Source of the DNA: Winogradskyella ludwigii
GTDB lineage: Bacteria; Bacteroidota; Bacteroidia; Flavobacteriales; Flavobacteriaceae
Assembly: GCF_013403985.1 (NCBI RefSeq)
Contig: NZ_JABFDF010000004.1
Span: 391,112-455,111, forward strand
DNA length: 64,000 nt
Direction of reading: 5' to 3'
The position numbers and the translations under genes were made by a program. Of this stretch, positions 25,597-36,951 are shown piece by piece. Below the pieces are notes generated by a model. The model searched no databases. It was given only the letters and a program-made list of their open reading frames with translations, and was not told where the DNA came from. Within the stretch, counting starts at the first letter, position 1, and each line of letters starts with the position of its first letter.

Positions 25597-26397
25597 TTAA
25601 CTTTTAGTAGTAAACGTATTTAATTGTTGTTGTAATTCTTCATTCATAATAGTAGCATCTCCCATATATTCTGAATTTGGATATGCTTTTTGTAACGCCT
25701 TAAAATAAGATATAGCTTCTTTAACACGCTCTTCTTTCAAGTAGTTAACACTTCTAATTGATAGGTTGTAAGCAGAATCAAATCTATAATAAAAAGCTTC
25801 ACTTCTTAAAGTAGCACCTGGAAACTCAAGCAAGAAATTATTAAACGATTTAATTGAAGCTTTATATTCACTAATTAAATTGTATTGTTTTGCTATTTCA
25901 AATGCTTTTTTCTCTAATTTAAAATCTAATTCTTTTACTAACTCATTTGCTTCTGTAAGGTATTCCGAATTTGGATACTGATTAACAAAAAGTTGTAATT
26001 TCTCTATAGCTTCAATGGTTTCTTTCTGTTCCTTAGAATACACAGGAGAATTAAAATAATATCCCTTTGCTGCTAAAAACGAAGCTTCTTCAATTTTTTC
26101 ACTTTGAGGATAAACGTCTGTAAATTTATCAAAGTGATAGCTTGCAATATAATAGTCTTTCAATTGAAAAGAACACATAGCGTGCATGAACGTTATTTTT
26201 TCGGCCTGTGGTTTTCCTCTATATTTTTGTAGAATCTGGTCTAACAGTCTATAAGATTTATTCCACTTTCCAGCATCGTAAAGTTCAGTAGCCATTTCAA
26301 ATTTTGCTGCAGTATCTTCAGATTTTAATGTTTTCTGAAAGTCACTACACGAAATAAATAGAATACTGATAAGTAGTATGTAAAGTCCTCTCTTCAT
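25597..26397 (-). CDS. bamD: Outer membrane assembly lipoprotein BamD
   Basis: A 266-residue lipoprotein. Residues 1-17 form a lipoprotein signal ending in LFISCSDF, Cys17 being the lipidated residue. The rest is helical and contains TPR-like repeats, for example MATELYDAGKWNKSYRLLDQ and FLAAKGYYFNSP, as in BamD, which works with BamA to insert barrel proteins into the outer membrane. I chose ATG 26397; an in-frame start ten codons earlier would put extra residues before the lipoprotein signal. CAAAAGTA at 26415-26422 (TACTTTTG on the minus strand) is a -7 element 18 bases before it, consistent with this start. First gene of the bamD-rpoZ-coaBC-porD series. Confidence 0.92.
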   Translation of the reverse strand: MKRGLYILLISILFISCSDFQKTLKSEDTAAKFEMATELYDAGKWNKSYRLLDQILQKYRGKPQAEKITFMHAMCSFQLKDYYIASYHFDKFTDVYPQSEKIEEASFLAAKGYYFNSPVYSKEQKETIEAIEKLQLFVNQYPNSEYLTEANELVKELDFKLEKKAFEIAKQYNLISEYKASIKSFNNFLLEFPGATLRSEAFYYRFDSAYNLSIRSVNYLKEERVKEAISYFKALQKAYPNSEYMGDATIMNEELQQQLNTFTTKS

Positions 26398-26414
26398 AAA
26401 TTTTAAACAGAATG

Positions 26415-26450
26415 CAAAAGTAAGCATTATTAACGGATTTTAAAAACAAA
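26415..26450 (-). promoter_or_regulatory. Candidate promoter of the bamD-rpoZ-coaBC operon
   Basis: On the minus strand TTTG (26450-26447) is followed after 24 bases by TACTTTTG (26422-26415), matching the Bacteroidota -33/-7 pattern, with spacing a little longer than usual. The predicted start of transcription would fall about 10 bases before the bamD ATG. Confidence 0.4.
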
Positions 26451-26504
26451 TTATTCAGCTAAAATAAGTGTTGTTTTAAGGCTGAAAACCAATTTGTATA
26501 AAGT

Positions 26505-27389
26505 TTAACTTTTTCCGAGTGTTTTTAATTCATCTTTTATCGCCATTTTCAACTCATTAGTCGCTTCTACAAGTGGTAAACGCACATACGATTTTGAAAT
26601 ATCTAAAGCCGCTAAAACCGCTTTAATTCCTGCAGGATTGTTTTCAGAAAAAATGAGTCCTGTAATTGGCATTAATTTAAAATGTATGTCATAGGCTTCT
26701 TTAGCTTTCCGAGCAATTCCTAAACGTATCATTTCAGAAAACTCTTTAGGTAAGGCTTGTCCAATTACCGAAATTACACCAGATCCTCCGGCTAATGCGA
26801 CTCCTAAAGCTAAATCGTCGTCACCAGAAAGTATTAGGAAATCTTTAGGCTTAGTTCTTAACAACTCTAAATATTGATGCACATTATTCCCTGCTTCTTT
26901 GACAGCAACTATATTTTTAAAGTCTTTTGCTAACCTCAATGTTGTTTCTGGCGACATATTAGAAGACGTACGGCCAGGAACGTTATATAAGATAATTGGC
27001 TTTGGCGATACTTCTGCAATAGCTTTAAAATGCTGATAAATTCCTTCTTGTGTAGGTTTGCTATAATATGGCGATACAGATAAAATACCATCGATTCCAG
27101 AAAAGTCCGTCGCTTTTATTTCTTCTATAACCTTAGCTGTATTGTTACCACCAATACCTAATACTAATGGAAGTCTATCTTTATTTACTTTAATTATAAA
27201 TGCAATAAGTTCCTTTTTCTCTTCTGGTGTCACAGTAACGCTTTCTCCTGTGGTACCACTTATTACTAAATAGTCTGTACCATTAGCAATATTATACTCA
27301 ACTAAACGCTCTAATGCATCAAAATCGATACTTAAATCTGCGTTAAAAGGCGTAATTAACGCAACTCCTGTTCCTATAAATTTAGTCAT
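26505..27389 (-). CDS. dapA: 4-hydroxy-tetrahydrodipicolinate synthase
   Basis: A 294-residue barrel enzyme condensing pyruvate with aspartate semialdehyde in lysine and diaminopimelate synthesis. SGTTGES at 44-50, catalytic Tyr135 in LYNVPGRTSSN and Schiff-base Lys164 in AVKEAGNN are all present, with GDDDLAL after them. Length is normal. It starts on the last base of the DUF6913 gene (one-base overlap), so the two are co-translated. dapF at 47352 acts later in the same pathway and murQ and mltG handle the resulting cell wall. Confidence 0.97.
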   Translation of the reverse strand: MTKFIGTGVALITPFNADLSIDFDALERLVEYNIANGTDYLVISGTTGESVTVTPEEKKELIAFIIKVNKDRLPLVLGIGGNNTAKVIEEIKATDFSGIDGILSVSPYYSKPTQEGIYQHFKAIAEVSPKPIILYNVPGRTSSNMSPETTLRLAKDFKNIVAVKEAGNNVHQYLELLRTKPKDFLILSGDDDLALGVALAGGSGVISVIGQALPKEFSEMIRLGIARKAKEAYDIHFKLMPITGLIFSENNPAGIKAVLAALDISKSYVRLPLVEATNELKMAIKDELKTLGKS

Positions 27390-27907
27390 TATAATTTTTT
27401 TAAAATATTTAAGTATTTCTTTAATTCTTGTTTAAAAATGTTAATATCCTTTAGACTAACATCTATTATTAAATCGTATAAACGCTCATCCTCTGTAGAT
27501 ATTCCAACTTTAAAATTAGCTTTAGATGCCGCTGTTATAAGATCTAATTGCAAAACGGGATTCTTATAAAAGCAAATGAGCATATCATAAGGCTCATCAA
27601 TAAAAGCAGCCAAATCTAGGTTTTTTATTTTGCCTTTCCATCCAAAGTCTTTTGGACTAAAATGCACATTCCATTTATTATGCTCTAGCTTATCATCTAA
27701 GGTAAATGCTGCAATCTCATGCTTTGGAGATAACAAACCTAGCTCTTTAAAATAAGCTCTAAACACTTCAAATTCATAAAATTCGCTTGTATTTAGTAGA
27801 ACGGCTACGGTCTTTATTTTATCATTATTAACCTTAGATTGACGTATAGCCAACAAATTGTTAACATATTTTCGATTAGATTTTTCTTTAAATGCTTTTA
27901 AAATCAT
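27389..27907 (-). CDS. DUF6913 family protein (unknown function)
   Basis: A 172-residue soluble protein with no signal peptide or membrane segment. It begins with a basic stretch (KAFKEKSNRKYVNNLL) and contains TVAVLLNTSEFYEFEVFRAY, a central FSPKDFGWKGKI segment, and YDMLICFYKNPVLQLDLIT. I recognise it only as the flavobacterial family that precedes dapA; no catalytic motif is evident. The one-base overlap with dapA suggests translational coupling but the known lysine pathway has no missing step for it. TAAATTTG on the minus strand (27933-27926) is a -7 candidate shortly before the ATG. Confidence 0.65.
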   Translation of the reverse strand: MILKAFKEKSNRKYVNNLLAIRQSKVNNDKIKTVAVLLNTSEFYEFEVFRAYFKELGLLSPKHEIAAFTLDDKLEHNKWNVHFSPKDFGWKGKIKNLDLAAFIDEPYDMLICFYKNPVLQLDLITAASKANFKVGISTEDERLYDLIIDVSLKDINIFKQELKKYLNILKKL

Positions 27908-27978
27908 TTACCTTTAGCCTTTGTGCAAATTTAATAAAAGCACTCATAATTTTATTATAAACTTTTATAAGTTATTCA

Positions 27979-28737
27979 ATGTCTATTAAACATATTTTAA
28001 AACTCTGTTTATTGTTGCTCATTTTTTCTTGTGCATCATCAAAAATATCAAAAATTGAAGGGAAACGTCTGGATATTGACGAGTCTATAAAAACAGATCA
28101 AGCTATTGATGATTTTATTAAGCCATACCGATTGCACCTCAATAAGGATATGGATAGCGTAATCTCTTACGCTCCTGAAACCTACTCTAAGTCTGATGGG
28201 AAATTAAATACAGCTATCGGAAATTTAATGGCAGATGCTGTTTATAGCGAAGGGAATATTGTTTTTAATAAACGTACTCAGAAAAATATTGATTTTGTAT
28301 TATTAAATCATGGAGGTATTCGATCTATAATTTCTAAAGGAAATGTTACAACTAGAACAGCCTTTCAAGTGATGCCTTTTGAAAATTCTGTTGTTGTTGC
28401 TGCATTAAAAGGTGCACAAATTAATTTAATGATGGAGTATCTTTCAAAAGCAAAGCGTGCACACCCACTATCTCATCAGGTGCAATTAATTTTGGATAAA
28501 AATGCTGCTGTTAGCTCTGCTACAATTAATGGCGAACCAATAGATGTAAATAAAACATACTACGTAGCGACTAACGATTACCTTTATGATGGTGGTGATG
28601 GCATGACGTTTTTTCATCCAAACGAAGGGTTATACGTACTAGATTATAAAATAAGAAATATTCTTATCGATAACTTTAAAAAGACAGACACGCTAAATCC
28701 TAAAATAGACCAACGTTTTATAAAATTAGAAGAGTAA
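27979..28737 (+). CDS. 5'-nucleotidase C-terminal domain lipoprotein
   Basis: A 252-residue lipoprotein carrying only the substrate-binding half of a UshA-type 5'-nucleotidase. The signal ends in LLIFSCASSK (Cys18). The domain shows NTAIGNLMADAV, DFVLLNHGGIRS, PFENSVVVAALKG and the YDGGDGMTFF motif whose aromatic residues stack on the nucleoside. The catalytic metallophosphatase half is encoded by the next gene, two bases away. Together they make one functional enzyme hydrolysing nucleotides or related phosphoesters outside the inner membrane. This split, with the C-terminal half encoded first, is seen in other flavobacteria. Confidence 0.9.
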   Translation: MSIKHILKLCLLLLIFSCASSKISKIEGKRLDIDESIKTDQAIDDFIKPYRLHLNKDMDSVISYAPETYSKSDGKLNTAIGNLMADAVYSEGNIVFNKRTQKNIDFVLLNHGGIRSIISKGNVTTRTAFQVMPFENSVVVAALKGAQINLMMEYLSKAKRAHPLSHQVQLILDKNAAVSSATINGEPIDVNKTYYVATNDYLYDGGDGMTFFHPNEGLYVLDYKIRNILIDNFKKTDTLNPKIDQRFIKLEE

Positions 28738-28739
28738 TT

Positions 28740-29654
28740 ATGAAAAGAAGAGATTTTATACAAAAGTCAACTGCAGCAACAGTTTTAGCAGGTGTTGGTG
28801 GTCTAAGCTTACAATCTTTTAGTCCATCTAAAACGAAGAAAATTACTATTCTACATACTAATGATGTTCATAGCCATATTGATCCTTTTGGACCTGAAGA
28901 TGGTAGAAATGCTAATAAAGGTGGTGTTGCAAGACGTGCTACTTTAGTTGAAACCATAAGAAGAGATAATCCCAATACGCTTTTACTAGACGCTGGTGAT
29001 ATCTTTCAAGGCACACCATATTTTAATTATTATGGAGGTGAATTGGAGTTTAAACTAATGAGCATGTTAAAATATGACGTTGCCACTATTGGAAATCATG
29101 ATTTTGACAATGGCATCGATGGTTTATTTGCTCAAATTCCACATGCAGATTTTGAATTTGTTTCTGCTAATTACGATTTTTCTAATACCGTAATGGATAC
29201 CCATGTTAAACCTTATAAAATCATCACTAAAGATGGAATTAAAATTGGCATATTTGGTTTAGGAATTAAACTAGAAGGCTTAGTAGGTAAAGATATGTAC
29301 AAAGAAACAGTGTATAACGATCCTATAGGAAAAGCACAAGATATGTCTCGTATTTTGAAAGAAGAAGAATCTTGTGATTTAGTGATTTGTTTATCTCATT
29401 TAGGTTATGAGTACAAAAACAATCCAAATAAAGTGAGTGATATTACTTTAGCAAGAGCAACAAAAGATATCGACCTTATTATTGGTGGACATACACATAC
29501 GTTTTTACCAAAACCAACAATTGAAAAAAACAGTATAGATAAGAATGTCTTAGTGAATCAAGTAGGCTGCTTTGGGTTATATCTTGGTAAAGTAGATTTC
29601 TATTTTGAACACGGTAAAGACGTAACAGCAGATGGAGTTTCAATCATAGTATAA
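28740..29654 (+). CDS. Metallophosphatase (catalytic half of a 5'-nucleotidase), Tat-exported
   Basis: A 304-residue enzyme. Residues 1-30 are a twin-arginine signal (MKRRDFIQKS...VLAGVGGLSL). The calcineurin-like fold has the metal ligands in HTNDVHSH, DAGDIFQGTP, GNHDFDNG, CLSHLGY and GGHTHT. It lacks the C-terminal substrate domain, which is the gene just upstream. The Tat signal suggests that the metal-loaded enzyme is folded before export, whereas its partner is a Sec-type lipoprotein, so the two halves reach the periplasm by different routes and must meet there (inference). Convergent with the membrane-protein gene at 29714. Confidence 0.9.
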   Translation: MKRRDFIQKSTAATVLAGVGGLSLQSFSPSKTKKITILHTNDVHSHIDPFGPEDGRNANKGGVARRATLVETIRRDNPNTLLLDAGDIFQGTPYFNYYGGELEFKLMSMLKYDVATIGNHDFDNGIDGLFAQIPHADFEFVSANYDFSNTVMDTHVKPYKIITKDGIKIGIFGLGIKLEGLVGKDMYKETVYNDPIGKAQDMSRILKEEESCDLVICLSHLGYEYKNNPNKVSDITLARATKDIDLIIGGHTHTFLPKPTIEKNSIDKNVLVNQVGCFGLYLGKVDFYFEHGKDVTADGVSIIV

Positions 29655-29713
29655 CACTGATCATAAAGCAAAGGAAACAATATAATCCAGATGGTTTTAA
29701 AAATAAAGCCGCC

Positions 29714-30463
29714 TTATACTTCTACTTTATCTATAGATTCCTCATCTACATAAGCAACTGTAGGATCAGTAACTATAAATTGAGATTGTATGTAATAAAA
29801 GGCAAAAGCTATAATTAAAAATATAGAATAGACATAGCCTAAACTATCATCATTTAAAATATAGTAATACGCCAATTGAATAATCTCCGAGAACACCATA
29901 AAAATAGTTCCAATTAAGAAAAGCATTGACTTATTATTGTTACGGTACATATAATCTATTAACGCAAAAGATAAAAGAATCATAATAACAGCATTGTAGA
30001 CAAACTCAATAATATATTCAGGTAGAGTCAGTAAGTCTGCAGTTGTATCTGAAATTAATGTCACACAAAAGACATCGAGTACTAAAAGTATAACAATAGA
30101 TATCTTTAATTCTGAAACTACCTTTTTTAAGTTTAATTGCCTTATTGTCTTTATAATAAGAACAATGTAGGCTAAAATAAAAAGTCCATTTGTAATAAAA
30201 TAGAGATAATCTATTTCATTCTCTTCGACTTCTGGTTTATACCATACTGCAATACTTATAAGCTCTCCGAAGGCGTAAATCGCTAAAAACAACAAGAATA
30301 GTCTCGATATTCTTTTTGTATATCCAACATAAAGCCAAATAAGCAGTCCTAATATTGCTATACCCAATATCGCTCTTTCAATACCCAAAGATAGACCTTG
30401 AAGTACTACAAAGAGACCGCTAAGAAGTAGCAATACAACTTTTAAAATTTTTTTAACTAACAT
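29714..30463 (-). CDS. Polytopic membrane protein of unknown function
   Basis: A 249-residue inner-membrane protein with about eight hydrophobic segments, roughly at 8-24, 28-46, 53-70, 87-104, 121-138, 148-166, 176-196 and 204-224, and an acidic tail (VAYVDEESIDKVEV). Charges are few between helices. The eight-helix layout recalls YhhN/lysoplasmalogenase-type proteins but I cannot find convincing motif agreement, so I leave it unnamed. It is isolated between a convergent gene and ligA; a TATATTTG on the minus strand (30493-30486) is a -7 candidate just before the start. Confidence 0.6.
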   Translation of the reverse strand: MLVKKILKVVLLLLSGLFVVLQGLSLGIERAILGIAILGLLIWLYVGYTKRISRLFLLFLAIYAFGELISIAVWYKPEVEENEIDYLYFITNGLFILAYIVLIIKTIRQLNLKKVVSELKISIVILLVLDVFCVTLISDTTADLLTLPEYIIEFVYNAVIMILLSFALIDYMYRNNNKSMLFLIGTIFMVFSEIIQLAYYYILNDDSLGYVYSIFLIIAFAFYYIQSQFIVTDPTVAYVDEESIDKVEV

Positions 30464-30564
30464 TAATTATCCCTTATTAACATCACAAATATAAACAATA
30501 ATTTTACATATAAACGATAAAATATGTCTTTTTAACGAATTAATCACTTGTTTTCTGTAGGAAA

Positions 30565-33461
<2,897 letters not shown>

Positions 33462-33464
33462 TAA

Positions 33465-33956
33465 TTACAAATCTTTAAGCATCCAAACTGTACACGAGTA
33501 ATGACCTGTGTTTCCCAAAGGTTTATCTATAGATTTAAAACCTACCTTTTTGTATAATTTTCTAGCATCATCCATATAAGGTAAGGTTTCCAAATAGCAT
33601 TGCGCAAAACCTGCTTGTTTAGCAAAGTCGAGACATTTATTCATCATTTCGGTTCCTAAACCTTTTCCTCTGGCTTCTGACATAAAATACATTTTTTGTA
33701 ACTCACAGATATTGCCTTCGTAATTATCTAAAGGCGAAATTCCGGCTCCTCCAATAATAGTATCACCACTTGCTACAACAAAATAAGTTTTCTTTGGCTG
33801 GTTGTAAGTTTCCGTCATGCAATCCAAAGCCTCATCTTCATAAGCAGTTCCCACTTTAGGAACACCCATTTCTACTAAAACATTCCTAATCGCCTTAGCT
33901 ATTTTAGGATTATCCTTGGCTTCAATTTCTCGAATAACAATAGTATCTTTACGCAC
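33465..33956 (-). CDS. GNAT family N-acetyltransferase
   Basis: A 163-residue acetyl-CoA-dependent acyltransferase. The CoA-binding motif A is ELQKMYFMSEARGKGLGTEMM, with the R/Q-x-x-G-x-G/A pattern in ARGKGLG; the later CYLETLPYMDDARKLYKKVGFK stretch is the usual C-terminal strand-helix. No substrate can be inferred; TGHYSCTVWM near the end resembles family members acting on small molecules. Overlaps nothing; three bases before prmC on the same strand. Confidence 0.88.
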   Translation of the reverse strand: MRKDTIVIREIEAKDNPKIAKAIRNVLVEMGVPKVGTAYEDEALDCMTETYNQPKKTYFVVASGDTIIGGAGISPLDNYEGNICELQKMYFMSEARGKGLGTEMMNKCLDFAKQAGFAQCYLETLPYMDDARKLYKKVGFKSIDKPLGNTGHYSCTVWMLKDL

Positions 33957-34006
33957 TTAATAATTACTTTTTAGTCAAATTCAAAAATACGTATAAAAAC
34001 AATTTT

Positions 34007-34465
34007 ATGTTTAAAAGACTCCTAATGTTTTCCTTGATTTTTACACTACTTTTTAACTGTTCTTTTACACAAAAACCTGAATTTGTTAGACTAGAAGACT
34101 TTGAGGTTATAGATTCTAACTCTAAAAATATTACCATAAGAGCCGAAGCTTTATTTCTAAATAAAAATGATGTTGGTGGCACCTTAAAAACAGACGACCT
34201 TAAAGTGTATATTAATGATCTGGAACTTGCTTCTGTAGTTTCAGATGAATTTGATGTGCCTAAAAGAGAAAATTTTACTATTCCGTTAACCATTAAGGTA
34301 GCAACTGAAAGTATTATTAATAACAAGAACCTTGGAAGTCTTCTAGGTAGTTTGATTTCGCAAAGTTTAAAAGTGCATATTAAAGGCGAAATCAAATATA
34401 AAATTATGGGCTATTCTTCAACGTATTCTGTTGATGAAATTCAAGATGTAAAAATAAAACTCTAG
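34007..34465 (+). CDS. LEA type 2-like small lipoprotein
   Basis: A 152-residue exported protein. The signal peptide (MFKRLLMFSLIFTLLFNC) ends in a Cys at 18 that may be lipidated, although FNC is a loose lipobox. The mature part is one beta-rich LEA14/WHy-like domain: FVRLEDFEVIDSNSKNITI, alternation of polar and hydrophobic residues, and FTIPLTIKVATESI. Such domains bind or stabilise other proteins in the periplasm; the role here is unknown. It lies directly before ribD, whose TTG start touches its TAG, so it leads a transcript of ribD, HAD hydrolase and EamA transporter. Confidence 0.7.
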   Translation: MFKRLLMFSLIFTLLFNCSFTQKPEFVRLEDFEVIDSNSKNITIRAEALFLNKNDVGGTLKTDDLKVYINDLELASVVSDEFDVPKRENFTIPLTIKVATESIINNKNLGSLLGSLISQSLKVHIKGEIKYKIMGYSSTYSVDEIQDVKIKL

Positions 34466-35470
34466 TTGACTATACACGAGACTTACATAAAACGCTGTTT
34501 GCAAATTGCCAAAAACGGATTGGGAACCACAAGACCTAACCCTATGGTTGGTGCTGTGATTGTGCATAACGATTTAATAATTGCTGAAGGTTTTACAAGT
34601 GCCTACGGAGGCAATCATGCTGAAGTAAATGCTATAAACGCGGTAAAAGACCAATCACTTTTATCAAAAAGCACGATATACGTGACACTAGAACCTTGTA
34701 GTCATTTCGGAAAAACACCACCTTGCAGCGATTTAATTGTAAGACACAAAATTCCGAATGTAGTTATTGGTTGTGTTGACGATAATCCGGAAGTTGCAGG
34801 TAAAGGCATTGCCAAATTAAGAGCATCTGGCTGTAATGTTACTGTTGGTGTTTTGGAAGCGGAATGTAAAGCGCATCACAAACGATTTTTTACTTATCAT
34901 AATAAAAAGCGTCCTTATATTATACTCAAATGGGCAGAAACTGCAGATGGTTTTATTGCACCAATTAAAAAGGATGAGAAAAAACCAGTTTGGATAACCA
35001 ATAAATATTCTCGTCAATTAGTCCACAAATGGCGTGCTGAAGAACAAGCTATTTTGGTTGGAACAAATACAGTTATTGAAGACAACCCTAGCTTAACGGT
35101 TAGAGATTGGTCTGGAGAAAATCCTATTAGAGTGGTTTGGGATAGAACATCTAAATTAAATTCTAATTACTCTGTTTTTAATGATGAAGCCAAAACCATA
35201 CGAGTAACAAATGAAGACATAGATTTTGAAAAACCTATAGCAATTCAAATTGCAAATTTATTATTCAAACAAAACATCAACTCAATTATTATAGAAGGTG
35301 GTTCACAAACGCTCCAAACCTTTATAGATGAAAATCTTTGGGATGAAGCTCGAATTTTTATAGGAAACGTAAACTTTAAAACAGGAATTAAAGCACCCAA
35401 ATTAAATGGGAATTTGATTTCTGAGTCTCAAATTAAAAATGATTTATTAAAAATATATGCAAAAGATTAA
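34466..35470 (+). CDS. ribD: Bifunctional diaminohydroxyphosphoribosylaminopyrimidine deaminase / reductase
   Basis: A 334-residue riboflavin-synthesis enzyme. Deaminase half: zinc ligands in HAEVNA (His51, Glu53) and PCSHFGKTPPC (Cys78, Cys87), with RPNPMVGAVIV before them. Reductase half (about 145-330): RPYIILKWAETADGFIAP, a GTNTVIEDNPSLTVR segment and SIIIEGGSQTLQTFI. The start is TTG, directly after the TAG of the LEA gene; no ATG, GTG or TTG nearer the family start fits, and homologues begin at this point. The C-terminal 14 bases overlap the HAD gene. Other riboflavin genes are not in the window. Confidence 0.95.
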   Translation: MTIHETYIKRCLQIAKNGLGTTRPNPMVGAVIVHNDLIIAEGFTSAYGGNHAEVNAINAVKDQSLLSKSTIYVTLEPCSHFGKTPPCSDLIVRHKIPNVVIGCVDDNPEVAGKGIAKLRASGCNVTVGVLEAECKAHHKRFFTYHNKKRPYIILKWAETADGFIAPIKKDEKKPVWITNKYSRQLVHKWRAEEQAILVGTNTVIEDNPSLTVRDWSGENPIRVVWDRTSKLNSNYSVFNDEAKTIRVTNEDIDFEKPIAIQIANLLFKQNINSIIIEGGSQTLQTFIDENLWDEARIFIGNVNFKTGIKAPKLNGNLISESQIKNDLLKIYAKD

Positions 35471-36074
35471 AACACTAATTTTCGATTTTGGTGATGTATT
35501 TATCAATTTAGACAAGCAAGGTGCTATGCAACATGCTTTAGATTTATTTAATTTAAAGACGTTTGATGCAGATATGATTGAAACCAATATGCTTTACGAA
35601 GTAGGAAAAGTTTCGACTTCTGAATTTATTACGTTTTATAAATCAAAATTTCCCAATGTTAGCGAAACCGAACTTATTAATGCATGGAATTGTATCATTA
35701 AGAATTTTCCAGAACACAGATTAGAGTTCATTAAAAATTTAGCAAATCAAAAAGAATACAAGCTTATATTGTTGAGTAACACCAACGATATGCATATCGA
35801 TTTTGTAAAGGAAACCGTTCCATTCTTTGAAGAGTTTAAAGCCTGTTTTGATGTATTCTATTTATCTCAAGAGATTCATTATAGAAAACCAAATTCAGAT
35901 ATTTTTGATTTCGTATTAAAAGAAAACAATCTTAAGGCTAATGAATGTTTGTTTATAGATGACACCAAAGACAATACTGATACTGCTGAAAAAATGGGAT
36001 TCTACATTTGGAATATTGATGAAACTAAAGAAGATGTGGTATCACTTTTTGAAATTAAAAAAGAGCTCTTTTGA
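35457..36074 (+). CDS. HAD-superfamily hydrolase (subfamily IA)
   Basis: A 205-residue phosphatase-like protein. Motif I is FDFGDVFINLD (the two Asp of DxD are replaced by D-F-G-D, normal for one IA subgroup), motif II LLSNTND, the Lys motif YRKPNSDIF and motif IV FIDDTKDN. The residues for phosphoester hydrolysis are present. Located overlapping the end of ribD by 14 bases. A phosphatase is needed in riboflavin synthesis after RibD, so a role in dephosphorylating the pyrimidine intermediate is attractive but only inferred from position. Confidence 0.9.
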   Translation: MQKIKTLIFDFGDVFINLDKQGAMQHALDLFNLKTFDADMIETNMLYEVGKVSTSEFITFYKSKFPNVSETELINAWNCIIKNFPEHRLEFIKNLANQKEYKLILLSNTNDMHIDFVKETVPFFEEFKACFDVFYLSQEIHYRKPNSDIFDFVLKENNLKANECLFIDDTKDNTDTAEKMGFYIWNIDETKEDVVSLFEIKKELF

Positions 36075-36922
36075 TATATTTACTCCTTAGCATATTATCA
36101 TCTACTGGAATATTTGTCTTATTTAAACTATACACCAAGTATAAAGTTAATACGCTTCAAGCCATTGTTATAAACTACGTAACAGCATGCGTGGCTGGAT
36201 TATTTTTTTATAATGGAGAGGTTAACATTTCAGAAATCACCCATTCCAATTGGTTTAATGCCGCAATTGGCTTAGGTTTTTTATTTATAGCCATGTTTAA
36301 TGTCATGGCATTAACTGCGCAAAAAAATGGACTCTCTGTCGCTTCTGTTGCTAGCAAAATGAGTGTTATAATACCTATTGCTTTTGGCATTTATGTCTAT
36401 AACGAAAGTATAAACACTCAAAAAATCATTGGTATAATATTAGCATTATTTGCTGTCTACCTAACCTCTACAAAACCAAAAGATAATACCGTATTAACAC
36501 ACTCTATTTTTCTGCCTGTTTTGCTATTCTTTGGCTCAGGAATTATAGATACATCTGTAAATCATTATGCTCCAGATGATAATATACCATTATTCTCAGC
36601 AACCATTTTTGCCATTTCAGCAACTATTGGATTTATAATTTTAAGCTATAAGTCGATAAAACAAAAAAGTCGTTTTGAATTAAAAAGCGTTCCTTTTGGG
36701 ATTGCTCTAGGAATTGTTAATTATTGTTCTATCTATTTCCTTTTAAAAGCCTTACGTGTAGATGGCTTTGAAAGTTCATCTATATTTACCATTAATAATG
36801 TAATTATTGTAGCCACATCAACTCTAATAGGTTTATGGTTATTTAAAGAACGAATTTCAAACAAAAACTGGATTGGAATAGTTATCGCTATAATTTCAAT
36901 CATATTAGTCACACTAAAATAA
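36071..36922 (+). CDS. EamA/DMT-superfamily transporter
   Basis: A 283-residue inner-membrane protein with about ten transmembrane helices and the two-fold EamA repeat: GLFFYNG, AQKNGLSVASVASKMSVIIP in the first half and LRVDGFESSSIFTINNVIIV, LWLFKERISNKNW in the second. The substrate is unknown. The start is TTG at 36071, overlapping the TGA of the HAD gene (TTGA); homologues begin MIYL at the same point. If the riboflavin context is meaningful it could export or import a related metabolite, but this is speculation. Confidence 0.88.
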   Translation: MIYLLLSILSSTGIFVLFKLYTKYKVNTLQAIVINYVTACVAGLFFYNGEVNISEITHSNWFNAAIGLGFLFIAMFNVMALTAQKNGLSVASVASKMSVIIPIAFGIYVYNESINTQKIIGIILALFAVYLTSTKPKDNTVLTHSIFLPVLLFFGSGIIDTSVNHYAPDDNIPLFSATIFAISATIGFIILSYKSIKQKSRFELKSVPFGIALGIVNYCSIYFLLKALRVDGFESSSIFTINNVIIVATSTLIGLWLFKERISNKNWIGIVIAIISIILVTLK

Positions 36923-36951
36923 TAGCAGCTAAAGACGATTAAAACCTCTCT

